From positions 1 to 15,972 of the forward strand of contig CALYSG010000023.1 of assembly GCA_945485605.1 (NCBI GenBank): a DNA stretch of 15,972 nt, read 5' to 3'. Below are positions 1-6,885 of the stretch, one piece after another. How positions within the stretch are numbered: the stretch's first letter is position 1; the number at the start of each line of letters is the position of its first letter. Both the position numbers and the translations under genes were made by a program. The stretch is from an uncultured Clostridia bacterium (GTDB taxonomy: Bacteria > Bacillota > Clostridia > Oscillospirales > CAG-272). The notes under the pieces are model-generated. The model made no database searches, was not told the origin of the DNA, and saw nothing but the letters and a program-made list of their open reading frames with translations.

Positions 1-25
1 CGAAGTCCTCGCCTTTGTCTGGTAA
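1..25 (+). CDS. rpsH: 30S ribosomal protein S8, C-terminal end (partial)
   Basis: Only the last seven codons and a TAA stop at 23-25 are in the window; reading from base 2 they give EVLAFVW. S8 proteins usually end in a Gly-Gly-Glu-Val-Leu-x-Tyr-Val/Ile-Trp type sequence, and S8 is the normal gene before L6 in the spc operon, so both sequence and position agree. The stop codon overlaps the start of the rplF ribosome binding site (AAGGAGG, 24-30), which suggests translational coupling. S8 binds 16S rRNA in the small subunit and in some bacteria represses the spc operon; that regulation cannot be judged from this fragment. Confidence 0.85.
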
Positions 26-38
26 GGAGGGAACGGAT

Positions 39-587
39 ATGTCAAGAATAGGAAGAATGCCCGTTCATGTTCCCGCAGGAGTTACCGTTACCGTCGCCGA
101 CAATAATGTCGTCACGGTAAAGGGCCCCCTCGGAACCCTTACCGAGGCTCTCTGCCCCAGAATGACCATTAAGCAGGAAGGAAATGTACTTACCGTCGAA
201 CGTCCGTCCGATGATAAGGAAGACAGAAGCCTTCACGGACTTACCCGTGCACTCCTCAACAACATGGTCGTCGGTGTTACGCAGGGCTACTCCAAGCAGC
301 TCGAGATCATCGGCGTCGGTTACAGGGTCGCACAGCAGGGCAAGACCATTACCTTCAACCTCGGCTACAGCCATGTAATAAACATCACCGAGCCCGAAGG
401 AATCAAGTTCGAAGTCCCCAACCCCAACACGGTAGTCGTTAAGGGTATCGACAAGCAGGCTGTCGGACAGATGGCTGCGATCATCCGTTCGAAGAGACCG
501 CCCGAGCCGTACCATGGCAAGGGTGTCAGATACACCGGTGAGCGTGTACGCCATAAGGCCGGTAAGGCCGGCGGCAAGGGCAAATAA
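39..587 (+). CDS. rplF: 50S ribosomal protein L6
   Basis: Encodes a 182-residue L6, normal for the family (about 175-185). L6 binds 23S rRNA near the sarcin-ricin loop, where elongation factors dock. The N-terminus MSRIGRMPVHVPAGV and the C-terminal PPEPYHGKGVRY segment followed by a Lys/Gly-rich tail are family hallmarks. An in-frame TTG at 15 would add eight residues, but AAGGAGG at 24-30 lies 8 nt before the ATG at 39, so 39 is chosen. It is the first complete gene of the window and lies 13 nt after the rpsH stop; rplR follows after 18 nt. Confidence 0.97.
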   Translation: MSRIGRMPVHVPAGVTVTVADNNVVTVKGPLGTLTEALCPRMTIKQEGNVLTVERPSDDKEDRSLHGLTRALLNNMVVGVTQGYSKQLEIIGVGYRVAQQGKTITFNLGYSHVINITEPEGIKFEVPNPNTVVVKGIDKQAVGQMAAIIRSKRPPEPYHGKGVRYTGERVRHKAGKAGGKGK

Positions 588-605
588 TGAAAGGAGTGGA
601 ATCAG

Positions 606-965
606 ATGATAACGAGAAAAGATTCTAATCGCGCGCGTCTTAAGAGACACGTCAGAGTCAGAGCCAAGATCTCCGGAACCGCAGAGCGTCCGCGTCTGTG
701 CGTCTACCGCTCGAACGCGAACATCAGCGCCCAGATCATTGACGACGTTAAAGGAGTTACGCTGGCTTCCGCTTCGACGCTCGAAAAGGATTTCGAAGGC
801 ATCGGCAGCAACAAGGCAGCCGCGAAGAAGGTCGGCGCTACCATCGCCGAAAGAGCAAAAGCTAAGGGAATCACCGAAGTCGTTTTCGACAGAGGCGGCT
901 ATCTCTATCACGGACGTGTGTCGGAACTCGCTGAGGGTGCCCGTGAGGGCGGCCTGAAGTTCTGA
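606..965 (+). CDS. rplR: 50S ribosomal protein L18
   Basis: Encodes a 119-residue L18, the usual length, which binds 5S rRNA and helps place it in the central protuberance of the large subunit. Visible family features are the basic N-terminus (residues 1-25, rich in Arg and Lys), the GTAERPRLCVYRSNANISAQ-type strand region (about 24-43) and the C-terminal FDRGGYLYHGRV...ALAEGAREGGL-like end (here SELAEGAREGGLKF). The start ATG follows AAGGAG at 590-595. The gene sits between L6 and S5 as in nearly all spc operons. A 54-nt gap with a small hairpin separates it from rpsE. Confidence 0.97.
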   Translation: MITRKDSNRARLKRHVRVRAKISGTAERPRLCVYRSNANISAQIIDDVKGVTLASASTLEKDFEGIGSNKAAAKKVGATIAERAKAKGITEVVFDRGGYLYHGRVSELAEGAREGGLKF

Positions 966-982
966 GCTTCCGGTTTGCACAC

Positions 983-1002
983 TGTTCAACACACATTGAA
1001 CA
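983..1002 (+). repeat. Small inverted repeat between rplR and rpsE
   Basis: TGTTCAA at 983-989 and TTGAACA at 996-1002 are perfect 7-bp complements around the loop CACACA. The hairpin ends 4 nt before the rpsE Shine-Dalgarno sequence (AAGGAG, 1007-1012). It has no T-run after it, so it is not a standard terminator. It could be an RNA-processing or translational-control element, or chance. The structure is seen; any role is inference. Confidence 0.4.
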
Positions 1003-1019
1003 AATTAAGGAGTTAAAAC

Positions 1020-1523
1020 ATGGCTAAAAGATTAGATCCGGCAACCCTTGATCTCAGAGAAGATATGGTTGCCCTGAACCGTGTTTCCAAGACCGTTAAA
1101 GGTGGCCGTATCGCAAGATTTGCCGCAATTATGGTAGTCGGCGATGAAAACGGACACATCGGTGTAGGTCTCGGAAAAGCTGCTGAGGTCCCCGAAGCCA
1201 TCCGCAAGGGTATCGAAGACGCAAAGAAAAATATGATTACCGTCTCTCTGAAGGGAACTACGATCCCCCACGAGGTCATCGGTGTTTACGGAGCCGGCAA
1301 GGTTATGCTTAAGCCCGCCGCCCCCGGTACCGGTATCATCGCAGGTGACAAGGTCAGAAAGATCCTTCAGCTCGCCGGTATCAAGAACATTCGCGCAAAG
1401 TGCCTGCGCACCAATAACCCGACCAACGTGGTAAAAGCCACTATCGAAGGTCTGAAGCAGCTCCGTACGGCTGAAGAGGTCGCCGCAGCTCGCGAGATCA
1501 GCGTCGATCAGGTCAAGGGCTAA
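1020..1523 (+). CDS. rpsE: 30S ribosomal protein S5
   Basis: Encodes a 167-residue S5, typical length. S5 sits at the mRNA entry side of the small subunit and contributes to decoding accuracy and helicase activity. The N-terminal double-stranded-RNA-binding-like domain is recognisable at about residues 12-78, with GRIARFAAIMVVGDENGHIG and then VGLGKAAEVPEAIRKGIEDA. The C-terminal domain carries KPAAPGTGIIAGDKVRKILQ and the AGIKNIRAKCLRTNNPTNVVKAT segment split by family-conserved Gly and Asn residues. AAGGAG at 1007-1012 lies 7 nt before the ATG. rpmD follows after 14 nt. Confidence 0.97.
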   Translation: MAKRLDPATLDLREDMVALNRVSKTVKGGRIARFAAIMVVGDENGHIGVGLGKAAEVPEAIRKGIEDAKKNMITVSLKGTTIPHEVIGVYGAGKVMLKPAAPGTGIIAGDKVRKILQLAGIKNIRAKCLRTNNPTNVVKATIEGLKQLRTAEEVAAAREISVDQVKG

Positions 1524-1537
1524 CAGGAGGCAGCGGA

Positions 1538-1711
1538 ATGAAGAAAGTTACACTTATAAAAAGTCTGATCGCCAGCAAGCCCAATCAGAGAGCTACCGCC
1601 GCGTCCCTCGGTCTGAGAAAGATCGGCGACAGCGCGACTCTTGCAGATGATGCGGTTCTCGCCGGAAAGATCAAGGTTCTTTCGCACCTCGTCAAAGTCG
1701 AGAATGTATGA
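1538..1711 (+). CDS. rpmD: 50S ribosomal protein L30
   Basis: A small gene of 57 residues, normal for bacterial L30 (about 57-61). The translation starts MKKVTLIKSLIASKPNQRAT and continues with LGLRKIGDSATLADD and an IKVLSHLVKVENV end; this matches the L30 pattern of an N-terminal strand, a helix, then the conserved Leu-Gly-Leu-Arg-Lys turn. AGGAGG at 1525-1530 lies 7 nt before the ATG. L30 binds 23S rRNA in the large subunit. Its stop TGA (1709-1711) touches the Shine-Dalgarno sequence of rplO, again suggesting coupled translation. Confidence 0.95.
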   Translation: MKKVTLIKSLIASKPNQRATAASLGLRKIGDSATLADDAVLAGKIKVLSHLVKVENV

Positions 1712-1724
1712 GGAGGACGGAAAA

Positions 1725-2171
1725 ATGAAAGAAATGAAACTTCATGAGCTCAGCCCCGCTGTCGGCTCGGCAAAAAAGCCCTTCAGAGTCGGTCGTGGCC
1801 CCGCATCGGGTAACGGCAAGACCGCCGGTAAGGGTCACAAGGGTCAGAAGGCTCGCTCGGGCAACGTTCGCCCCGGTTTCGAGGGAGGTCAGTTCCCGAT
1901 TTACAGACAGCTCCCGAAACGCGGCTTTAACAACAAGTGGGCTACTAACTATGTGATCGTCAACGTGGACGCACTCAATGCGTTTGAGGACGGAGCGGTC
2001 GTTGACCTCGAAACCCTCATGGCAAAGAAGATCGTCAGAAAAGAGCTTGACGGACTTAAAGTGCTTGGCGGCGGCGAACTTACAAAGAAACTCACCGTCA
2101 AGGCATCCGTCTTTTCAGCTACCGCAAAGGAAAAGATAGAAGCAGCAGGTGGAAAGACCGAGGTGGTATGA
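1725..2171 (+). CDS. rplO: 50S ribosomal protein L15
   Basis: Encodes a 148-residue L15, the usual length, which binds 23S rRNA and acts late in large-subunit assembly. The N-terminal half is the typical extended Gly/Lys/Arg-rich tail: KLHELSPAVGSAKKPFRVGR, then a GNGKTAGKGHKGQKARSG stretch, then RPGFEGGQFPIYRQLPKRGF (residues about 47-66). The globular C-terminal part has the GGGELTKKLTVKASVFSATA region. The reading frame is open upstream to 1641, but that overlaps rpmD; AGGAGG at 1711-1716 points to the ATG at 1725, 8 nt away. A second in-frame ATG at 1734 is less well spaced. secY starts one base after the stop. Confidence 0.96.
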   Translation: MKEMKLHELSPAVGSAKKPFRVGRGPASGNGKTAGKGHKGQKARSGNVRPGFEGGQFPIYRQLPKRGFNNKWATNYVIVNVDALNAFEDGAVVDLETLMAKKIVRKELDGLKVLGGGELTKKLTVKASVFSATAKEKIEAAGGKTEVV

Positions 2172-2172
2172 G

Positions 2173-3534
2173 ATGTTTAAGACGCTTAAGAACGCTTGGA
2201 AGGTCCCGGATATCCGCAAAAAGATACTCTTCACCCTTCTGATACTGATCCTTTTCCGCTTAGGCGCTTCCATTCCCGTACCATTCGTCAGCAGCGAAGT
2301 AACCGCATCGTTTAACTCACAGTACGGCGGCACGGTCCTCGGCTTCATGAGCGTTCTCTCAGGAGGCGCCCTTGCTCAGGCTACGCTGTTTGCGCTGTCG
2401 GTTAACCCCTATATCACGGCACAGATCGTTATGCAGCTTCTTACCATCGCCATTCCTCCGCTTGAGAAAATGTCGAAGGATGAGAAGGGCAGAAAAAAGA
2501 TCGAAGAGATCACCCGTTACGTTTCGATAGCTCTCTCGGCTATTACCGCGTTCGGCTACACCTCGCTTCTTGAAAGCAACGGATGGCTGAAGTATGATGC
2601 GAAGGTAACACCGCAGTGGTTCGTTTACCTTGTGATCATATTCTGCTTCTGTGCCGGCGCTTCGATCATTATGTGGCTCTGCGAACAGGTCGATAACAAA
2701 GGCATCGGAAACGGTGTTTCCATGGTCCTCTTCGCTAACATCATCTCGCGTCTGCCTTCGATGGGTGTTACGCTCCTCGGTTGGGCATTCCCGGCTTTTG
2801 TCAGCAAGTTCATTTACCAGCAGTCGAACTCCACGCTTAAGAACTTCGACGGCGCGGGATTTGCATGGGCTCTCGTTTATTTCGTATGTATCGTAGGACT
2901 CGTCGTCCTTTCGGTCTGGTTCACCAACAGTGAGCGCAGAATTCCGATCCAGTACGCAAAACGCGTTGTCGGAAGAAAGATGTACGGCGGTCAGGGCACG
3001 AACCTTCCGATCAAGATGAATATGACCGGCGTTATGCCTATCATATTTGCAAGCTCGATCATTTCGGTTCCCGCCACGATCTATGCGATGTTTGAAAAAA
3101 GTGCGGGCTGGTCGACCGATCATGGCTTCGGCCTTGTGATCGACAAGTTCTTCGAGTCCGACACGTGGACGTATATCGTTCTCTACCTTGTCCTTCTTGT
3201 AGCCTTCTCGTACTTCTATACGTTGATAACCTTCAACCCCGTTGAGGTTTCCAACAACATCAGAAGCAACGGCGGCGCTATCCCCGGCATACGTCAGGGT
3301 AAGCCTACATCGGACTTCATCAAGAAGATACTTGACAGAGTGACGCTCATCGGTGCCGGCTTCCTCGGAATCGTCGCATGTCTGCCTATGTTCGTCTCTA
3401 TATTCACGAGCGATATGGGGAACCTCGCCTTCGGCGGATCCTCACTGCTTATCGTTGTGGGCGTCGCGCTTGAGACCATTCGCACTCTCGAGGCACAGCT
3501 CTCTATGCGTAACTACAAGGGCTTCCTTGGATAA
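2173..3534 (+). CDS. secY: Protein translocase subunit SecY
   Basis: Encodes a 453-residue SecY, the pore subunit of the SecYEG channel that exports and inserts proteins at the cytoplasmic membrane. The N-terminus MFKTLKNAWKVPDIRKKILF leads into the first membrane helix, and about ten hydrophobic helices can be traced. Family landmarks include PYITAQIVMQLLTIAIPPLE, the cytoplasmic loop RRIPIQYAKRVVGRKMYGGQ, and IRSNGGAIPGIRQGKPT in the fifth cytoplasmic region that contacts SecA and ribosomes. A GTG at 2149 would extend the frame into rplO; GAGGTGG at 2160-2166 supports ATG 2173. The gene ends with tandem stops (TAA TAG, 3532-3537). Confidence 0.97.
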   Translation: MFKTLKNAWKVPDIRKKILFTLLILILFRLGASIPVPFVSSEVTASFNSQYGGTVLGFMSVLSGGALAQATLFALSVNPYITAQIVMQLLTIAIPPLEKMSKDEKGRKKIEEITRYVSIALSAITAFGYTSLLESNGWLKYDAKVTPQWFVYLVIIFCFCAGASIIMWLCEQVDNKGIGNGVSMVLFANIISRLPSMGVTLLGWAFPAFVSKFIYQQSNSTLKNFDGAGFAWALVYFVCIVGLVVLSVWFTNSERRIPIQYAKRVVGRKMYGGQGTNLPIKMNMTGVMPIIFASSIISVPATIYAMFEKSAGWSTDHGFGLVIDKFFESDTWTYIVLYLVLLVAFSYFYTLITFNPVEVSNNIRSNGGAIPGIRQGKPTSDFIKKILDRVTLIGAGFLGIVACLPMFVSIFTSDMGNLAFGGSSLLIVVGVALETIRTLEAQLSMRNYKGFLG

Positions 3535-3543
3535 TAGGTAAAT

Positions 3544-4182
3544 ATGAACATTATACTGTTGGGAGCACCGGGTGCCGGTAAGGGCACTCAGGCAGAAAGA
3601 ATTTCAGCAAATTACAATATCCCGACGATCTCGACCGGAGAGACACTCAGAGCCGCCGTCAAAAACGGCACTGAGCTCGGACAGCGCGCAAAGTCCTATA
3701 TGGATGCAGGCGCGCTCGTCCCGGACGAGGTGGTTATCGGGATAATCAAAGAATTTCTCTCTTCGGAAAAATGCAAAAACGGATTTATTCTTGACGGCTT
3801 CCCGCGCTCGATCCCTCAGGCAGAGGCTCTCGACCGTACGGGCGTCAAGATTGATATGGTGCTTGATATTGAGGTCGAAGATCAGAAGATAATCGATCGC
3901 ATGAGCGGACGTCGCGTATGCCCCGCCTGCGGTGCTTCTCACCATATCATGTACAATCCCCCGAAGATTTCCGGTAAGTGCGACAAGTGCGGTAACGATC
4001 TTGTTATAAGAAAGGACGACGCCCCCGAAACGGTTAAGGCACGTCTTGACTCCTATCACGGCATTACGGAGCCCCTCAAGGACTACTACGCCGCGAAGGG
4101 ACTTCTGACCGTCGTTGAGGGTCAGGATAAGGTCGAGGATACATCCGCGCTCGTCGATGCGGCAATGAGCCGTTTGAAATAA
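3544..4182 (+). CDS. adk: Adenylate kinase, zinc-lid form
   Basis: Encodes a 212-residue long-type adenylate kinase, which interconverts ATP plus AMP and two ADP in the cytoplasm. The P-loop GAPGAGKGT is at residues 7-15, and the DGFPRS motif is at about 84-89. The lid (about 120-160) holds Cys126, Cys129, Cys146 and Cys149, the structural zinc site common in Gram-positive enzymes and absent from the E. coli one. The ribosome binding site is weak (only TAGGT near 3535-3539), so translation probably depends on coupling to secY, 9 nt upstream. The stop overlaps the map start by one base (TAATG at 4180-4184). Confidence 0.97.
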   Translation: MNIILLGAPGAGKGTQAERISANYNIPTISTGETLRAAVKNGTELGQRAKSYMDAGALVPDEVVIGIIKEFLSSEKCKNGFILDGFPRSIPQAEALDRTGVKIDMVLDIEVEDQKIIDRMSGRRVCPACGASHHIMYNPPKISGKCDKCGNDLVIRKDDAPETVKARLDSYHGITEPLKDYYAAKGLLTVVEGQDKVEDTSALVDAAMSRLK

Positions 4183-4931
4183 TGATACAGATCAAAAACC
4201 CGGAGCAGATCAAAGCAATGAAGGAAGCCGGCAGGATCACGGCGGAGGGTATGGCTATCGCCATCGAGAATGTCCGTGAGGGTGTCAGCACAAAGCATCT
4301 CGATAAGCTTATTCGTGAGTATTACGAGAAGTGCGGCGCGAGACCGTCCTTCCTTCATTACGGCGGTTTTCCCGCCAGCGCCTGCATATCTGTGAACGAT
4401 GAGGTCATTCACGGAATACCGAGTTCGTCGCGGATCCTGCAGGAAGGAGACATCGTTAAGATAGATGTCGGTGCCTTCTATCACGGCTACCACGGTGACA
4501 TGGCGCGCACTATTGCGGTCGGCAAGGTCAGCGATGAGGCAAAGCTTCTGATAGATGTCACAAAGCAGAGCTTTTATGAGGGTATCGCGCAGCTTAAGCC
4601 CGGCAATCGTCTCGGCGATCTCGGGTATGCTGTAGATTCCTACGTGAAGAAGTTCGGTTTCAGCACCGTAAAGCGTTATGTGGGTCACGGTATCGGGCAG
4701 TCCGTTCACGAGTCGCCCGATGTTCCAAACTACGGAACCCCCGGTCGCGGCGTTCGCGTCTGCGTCGGGATGGTTATCGCCGTCGAACCGATGGTAAACG
4801 TCGGCACTGACGAGGTACGTGAGCTCAGCGACGGATGGACGGTCAAGACTGCGGACGGTAAGCTCTCGGCTCATTACGAGAACACCGTTGCGATCCTGCC
4901 CGACGAAGTGCTGATTCTGACGCAGGTATGA
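4182..4931 (+). CDS. map: Methionine aminopeptidase, type I
   Basis: Encodes a 249-residue type I methionine aminopeptidase, which removes the initiator Met from new proteins when the next residue is small. All five metal ligands are present: Asp95, Asp106, His169, Glu202 and Glu233, with the active-site histidines His77 and His176. The numbering runs exactly two behind the E. coli enzyme. There is no N-terminal zinc-finger or SH3-binding extension. The start overlaps the adk stop by one base and has no clear Shine-Dalgarno sequence, which suggests termination-reinitiation. infA follows after 30 nt; the small KOW-domain gene found here in some relatives is absent. Confidence 0.97.
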   Translation: MIQIKNPEQIKAMKEAGRITAEGMAIAIENVREGVSTKHLDKLIREYYEKCGARPSFLHYGGFPASACISVNDEVIHGIPSSSRILQEGDIVKIDVGAFYHGYHGDMARTIAVGKVSDEAKLLIDVTKQSFYEGIAQLKPGNRLGDLGYAVDSYVKKFGFSTVKRYVGHGIGQSVHESPDVPNYGTPGRGVRVCVGMVIAVEPMVNVGTDEVRELSDGWTVKTADGKLSAHYENTVAILPDEVLILTQV

Positions 4932-4961
4932 TCTTATTGTTATTTCAAAGGAGGGATTATT

Positions 4962-5180
4962 CTGTCTAAGGACGATTTTATTGAATTTGAAGGTACGGTA
5001 GTCGAGGCTATGCCAAACGCCGTCTTCAAGGTTAAACTGCCGAACGGTCATATCGTGACCGCTCACATTTCGGGTAAGCTCAGAATGAACTATATCCGTA
5101 TCCTGCCGGGTGACCGCGTTACCGTCGAGGTTTCGGTTTATGACCTCGATAAGGGACGTATCACATGGCGGGCAAAATAA
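4962..5180 (+). CDS. infA: Translation initiation factor IF-1, probable CTG start
   Basis: Encodes IF-1, 72 residues from the proposed start, the standard length. IF-1 is an OB-fold protein that sits in the ribosomal A site and helps IF-2 and IF-3 choose the initiator tRNA and start codon. The frame reads SKDDFIEFEGTVVEAMPNAV, then a GHIVTAHISGKLRMNYIRIL segment, and ends GRITWRAK, all strongly IF-1-like. No ATG, GTG or TTG lies at the conserved N-terminus. The codon before SKDD is CTG (4962-4964), 7 nt after AGGAGG (4949-4954), the same spacing as rpmD. ATT codons at 4956 and 4959 are the alternatives. The gene's identity is certain; the start codon is inferred from spacing and family length. 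Confidence 0.93.
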   Translation: MSKDDFIEFEGTVVEAMPNAVFKVKLPNGHIVTAHISGKLRMNYIRILPGDRVTVEVSVYDLDKGRITWRAK

Positions 5181-5210
5181 GGTAAACTAAGAAAGGAATG
5201 GTAATACAAA

Positions 5211-5324
5211 ATGAAAGTTAAGCCATCCGTCAAAAAGATCTGCGACAAGTGCAAGATCATCAAAAGAAAAGGCCGCATAATGGTCATCTGCGAGAATCCC
5301 AAGCACAAGCAGAGACAGGGCTGA
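5211..5324 (+). CDS. rpmJ: 50S ribosomal protein L36
   Basis: A 37-residue L36, the standard length for the zinc-binding form. The sequence begins MKVKPSVKKICDKCKIIKRK and contains the zinc ribbon Cys11, Cys14, Cys27 and His32, followed by a basic PKHKQRQG tail. L36 stabilises 23S rRNA folding near the peptidyl transferase region. AAAGGA at 5192-5197 lies 13 nt from the ATG, longer than the neighbours' spacing. An ATG at 5198 is out of frame. Keeping all four ligands marks this as the zinc-dependent form rather than the cysteine-free paralogue used under zinc limitation. It lies 30 nt after infA. Confidence 0.97.
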   Translation: MKVKPSVKKICDKCKIIKRKGRIMVICENPKHKQRQG

Positions 5325-5358
5325 GAGCCTTGTTCATAATTGAGAGGAGAATAACAGA

Positions 5359-5727
5359 ATGGCTCGTATAGCAGGTGTTGATATACCCAACAACAAGCGC
5401 GTCGAAATTGCCCTGACTTATATCTACGGCATCGGACGCACAAGCTCGAACAAAATACTTGCCAAGACAGGCATCAATCCCGATACCCGCGCTAAGGACC
5501 TTACCGAGGCTGAGGTGGCTAAGCTCCGTGATGAGATCGAAGCTAACTACCATGTCGAGGGTGACCTTCGCCGTGATGTCGCACTGAACATCAAGCGTCT
5601 GGTCGAGATCAACTGCTACCGCGGTATCAGACACAGAAAAGGTCTTCCGGTCAGAGGTCAGAGAACCAAGACCAATGCGAGAACCAGAAAAGGTCCCGCT
5701 AAGACTATTGCGAACAAGAAGAAATAA
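5359..5727 (+). CDS. rpsM: 30S ribosomal protein S13
   Basis: Encodes a 122-residue S13, standard length. S13 lies in the head of the small subunit and forms bridges to the large subunit and contacts with tRNA in the P site. The N-terminus MARIAGVDIPNNKRVEIALT and the YGIGRTSS helix-hairpin-helix region (about 23-30) are diagnostic. The C-terminus holds RGIRHRKGLPVRGQRTKTNA and an Arg/Lys-rich tail that reaches the P site. AGGAG at 5345-5349 lies 9 nt from the ATG. It opens the alpha-operon part of the cluster; rpsK starts 12 nt after its stop. Confidence 0.97.
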   Translation: MARIAGVDIPNNKRVEIALTYIYGIGRTSSNKILAKTGINPDTRAKDLTEAEVAKLRDEIEANYHVEGDLRRDVALNIKRLVEINCYRGIRHRKGLPVRGQRTKTNARTRKGPAKTIANKKK

Positions 5728-5739
5728 AGGAGCGTTAAG

Positions 5740-6144
5740 ATGGCTAAAGCAGGAACAACCACTAAAAGGGTTATCAAGAAACGCCGCGAAAGAAAGAATA
5801 TTGAAAAGGGTCAGGTCCATATCCGCGCCACTTTCAATAACACTATCGTTACCGTTACCGATATGCAGGGTAACGCTATCTCGTGGGCGTCTGCGGGTGA
5901 ACTCGGATTCAAGGGTTCAAGAAAGTCCACTCCGTACGCGGCTCAGTCGGCGTCGGAAACAGCTGCAAGAGCGGCTACCGAGCACGGCCTGAAGACCGTT
6001 GAAGTTTTCGTAAGAGGTCCCGGACCCGGACGTGAATCGGCGATCCGTGCACTTGAGACCGTTGGTCTTCAGATCACTATGATCAAGGACGTTACCCCGG
6101 TTCCCCACAACGGCTGCCGTCCACCTAAGCGCAGACGCGTTTAA
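5740..6144 (+). CDS. rpsK: 30S ribosomal protein S11
   Basis: Encodes a 134-residue S11, within the family range (about 128-135). S11 sits on the platform of the small subunit and contacts mRNA near the E site. Diagnostic segments are IRATFNNTIVTVTD (residues about 28-41), GFKGSRKSTPYAAQSASE (about 57-74), RGPGPGRESAIRAL (about 92-105) and the end DVTPVPHNGCRPPKRRRV. AAGGAG at 5727-5732 overlaps the rpsM stop and lies 7 nt before the ATG. The N-terminal 20 residues are a basic extension rich in Lys and Arg, as is common in Gram-positives. Confidence 0.97.
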   Translation: MAKAGTTTKRVIKKRRERKNIEKGQVHIRATFNNTIVTVTDMQGNAISWASAGELGFKGSRKSTPYAAQSASETAARAATEHGLKTVEVFVRGPGPGRESAIRALETVGLQITMIKDVTPVPHNGCRPPKRRRV

Positions 6145-6167
6145 TCATTTACGGAGGTTATTACAAT

Positions 6168-6794
6168 ATGGCAAGATATACTGGTCCTGTTTGCAGACTC
6201 TGCCGCAGAGAAGGCACCAAGCTCTTCCTTAAAGGCGAAAGATGTATGACGGGCAAATGCGCCATTGACCGCAGAAGCACAGCTCCCGGTCAGCACGGTG
6301 CCGCTAACAAGAAGGTCAAAGAGTACGGCATGCAGATGAGAGAGAAGCAGAAAGCCAAGAGATACTACGGCGTTCTCGAGAAGCAGTTCAGAAACTACTT
6401 CAAAGAGGCTGACCGCAAGGAAGGTATCACCGGCGAAAACCTTCTCAAGTTGCTTGAGTGCCGCCTTGACAATGTCGTTTACAGAATGGGTATGGCTGAG
6501 AGCCGCAAGGAAGCCCGCCAGCTCGTTCTTCATGCACACTTCCTCCTCAATGGGAAGAAGGTTAACATTCCTTCAATGCTGATCAAGGTCGGCGACGTTA
6601 TTACCGTGAACGCTACGAGCAAGAACTCAGCTAAGTTCAAGGAACTCGTCGAAGGCATCGACAGCAAGCTCTGCCCGAAGTGGCTCGAAGTTGACAAGGA
6701 AAACATCACGGCTAAGGTTGTAGCTCTTCCGTCGAGAGAAGACATTGACTTCCCGTTCGAAGAGCAGCTCATCGTCGAGTTGTACTCCAAGTAA
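6168..6794 (+). CDS. rpsD: 30S ribosomal protein S4, zinc-binding form
   Basis: Encodes a 208-residue S4, a primary 16S rRNA-binding protein that nucleates small-subunit assembly and, in E. coli and B. subtilis, represses its own synthesis. The N-terminus has Cys9, Cys12, Cys26 and Cys31 in the pattern C-x2-C...C-x4-C, the zinc-binding form of S4. The S4 RNA-binding domain follows from about residue 96 (RLDNVVYRMGMAESRKEARQ and then the HAHFLLNGKKVNIPS loop). GGAGG at 6153-6157 precedes the ATG. Placement between rpsK and rpoA is the E. coli-like order; B. subtilis carries rpsD elsewhere. Confidence 0.97.
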   Translation: MARYTGPVCRLCRREGTKLFLKGERCMTGKCAIDRRSTAPGQHGAANKKVKEYGMQMREKQKAKRYYGVLEKQFRNYFKEADRKEGITGENLLKLLECRLDNVVYRMGMAESRKEARQLVLHAHFLLNGKKVNIPSMLIKVGDVITVNATSKNSAKFKELVEGIDSKLCPKWLEVDKENITAKVVALPSREDIDFPFEEQLIVELYSK

Positions 6795-6885
6795 ACCGCC
6801 GGCAGGCAGGGATAATCTTTCCCCGCTTGCAAAAAAGCCCCGGGATCCGCAGCTTATTATAATTTGAAGGAGGGTTTACTAAAAA
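6795..6885 (+). promoter_or_regulatory. rpsD-rpoA spacer with an isolated TATAAT and strong RBS
   Basis: This 91-nt spacer is the longest inside the ribosomal cluster. It contains a perfect TATAAT at 6858-6863 and the rpoA ribosome binding site AAGGAGGG at 6867-6874. The hexamer 17 nt upstream of TATAAT (6835-6840, AAGCCC) is a poor -35 box, and TTGCAA at 6827-6832 is 25 nt away. An internal promoter for rpoA-rplQ is possible but weakly supported. TATAAT so close to the RBS would leave a leader too short to contain the whole RBS, which argues against it. No stable hairpin with a T-run was found. Confidence 0.25.

Noticed and set aside
42..992. Open reading frame of 316 codons on the minus strand
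   Set aside because: It lies fully antisense to rplF and rplR, which have strong family matches and ribosome binding sites. Long antisense frames are common opposite codon-biased ribosomal genes.
2359..3123. Open reading frame of 254 codons on the minus strand
   Set aside because: Antisense to secY; rich in Arg, Asp and Asn as expected from the complement of membrane-helix codons, with no start context.
4932..4961. A KOW-domain protein gene between map and infA, as in some Bacillota
   Set aside because: Only 30 nt separate the map stop from the infA start, so there is no room.
4122..5066. Open reading frame of 314 codons on the minus strand
   Set aside because: Antisense to map and infA, with no recognisable family motifs; it is a shadow of the map codon pattern.
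5198..5210. ATG at 5198 as the rpmJ start
   Set aside because: It is out of frame with L36 and would overlap the only plausible Shine-Dalgarno sequence.
6795..6885. Terminator or strong promoter between rpsD and rpoA
   Set aside because: No stable stem with a T-run was found, and the TATAAT has no good -35 box at 16-18 nt and lies too close to the rpoA RBS. Kept only as a low-confidence feature.
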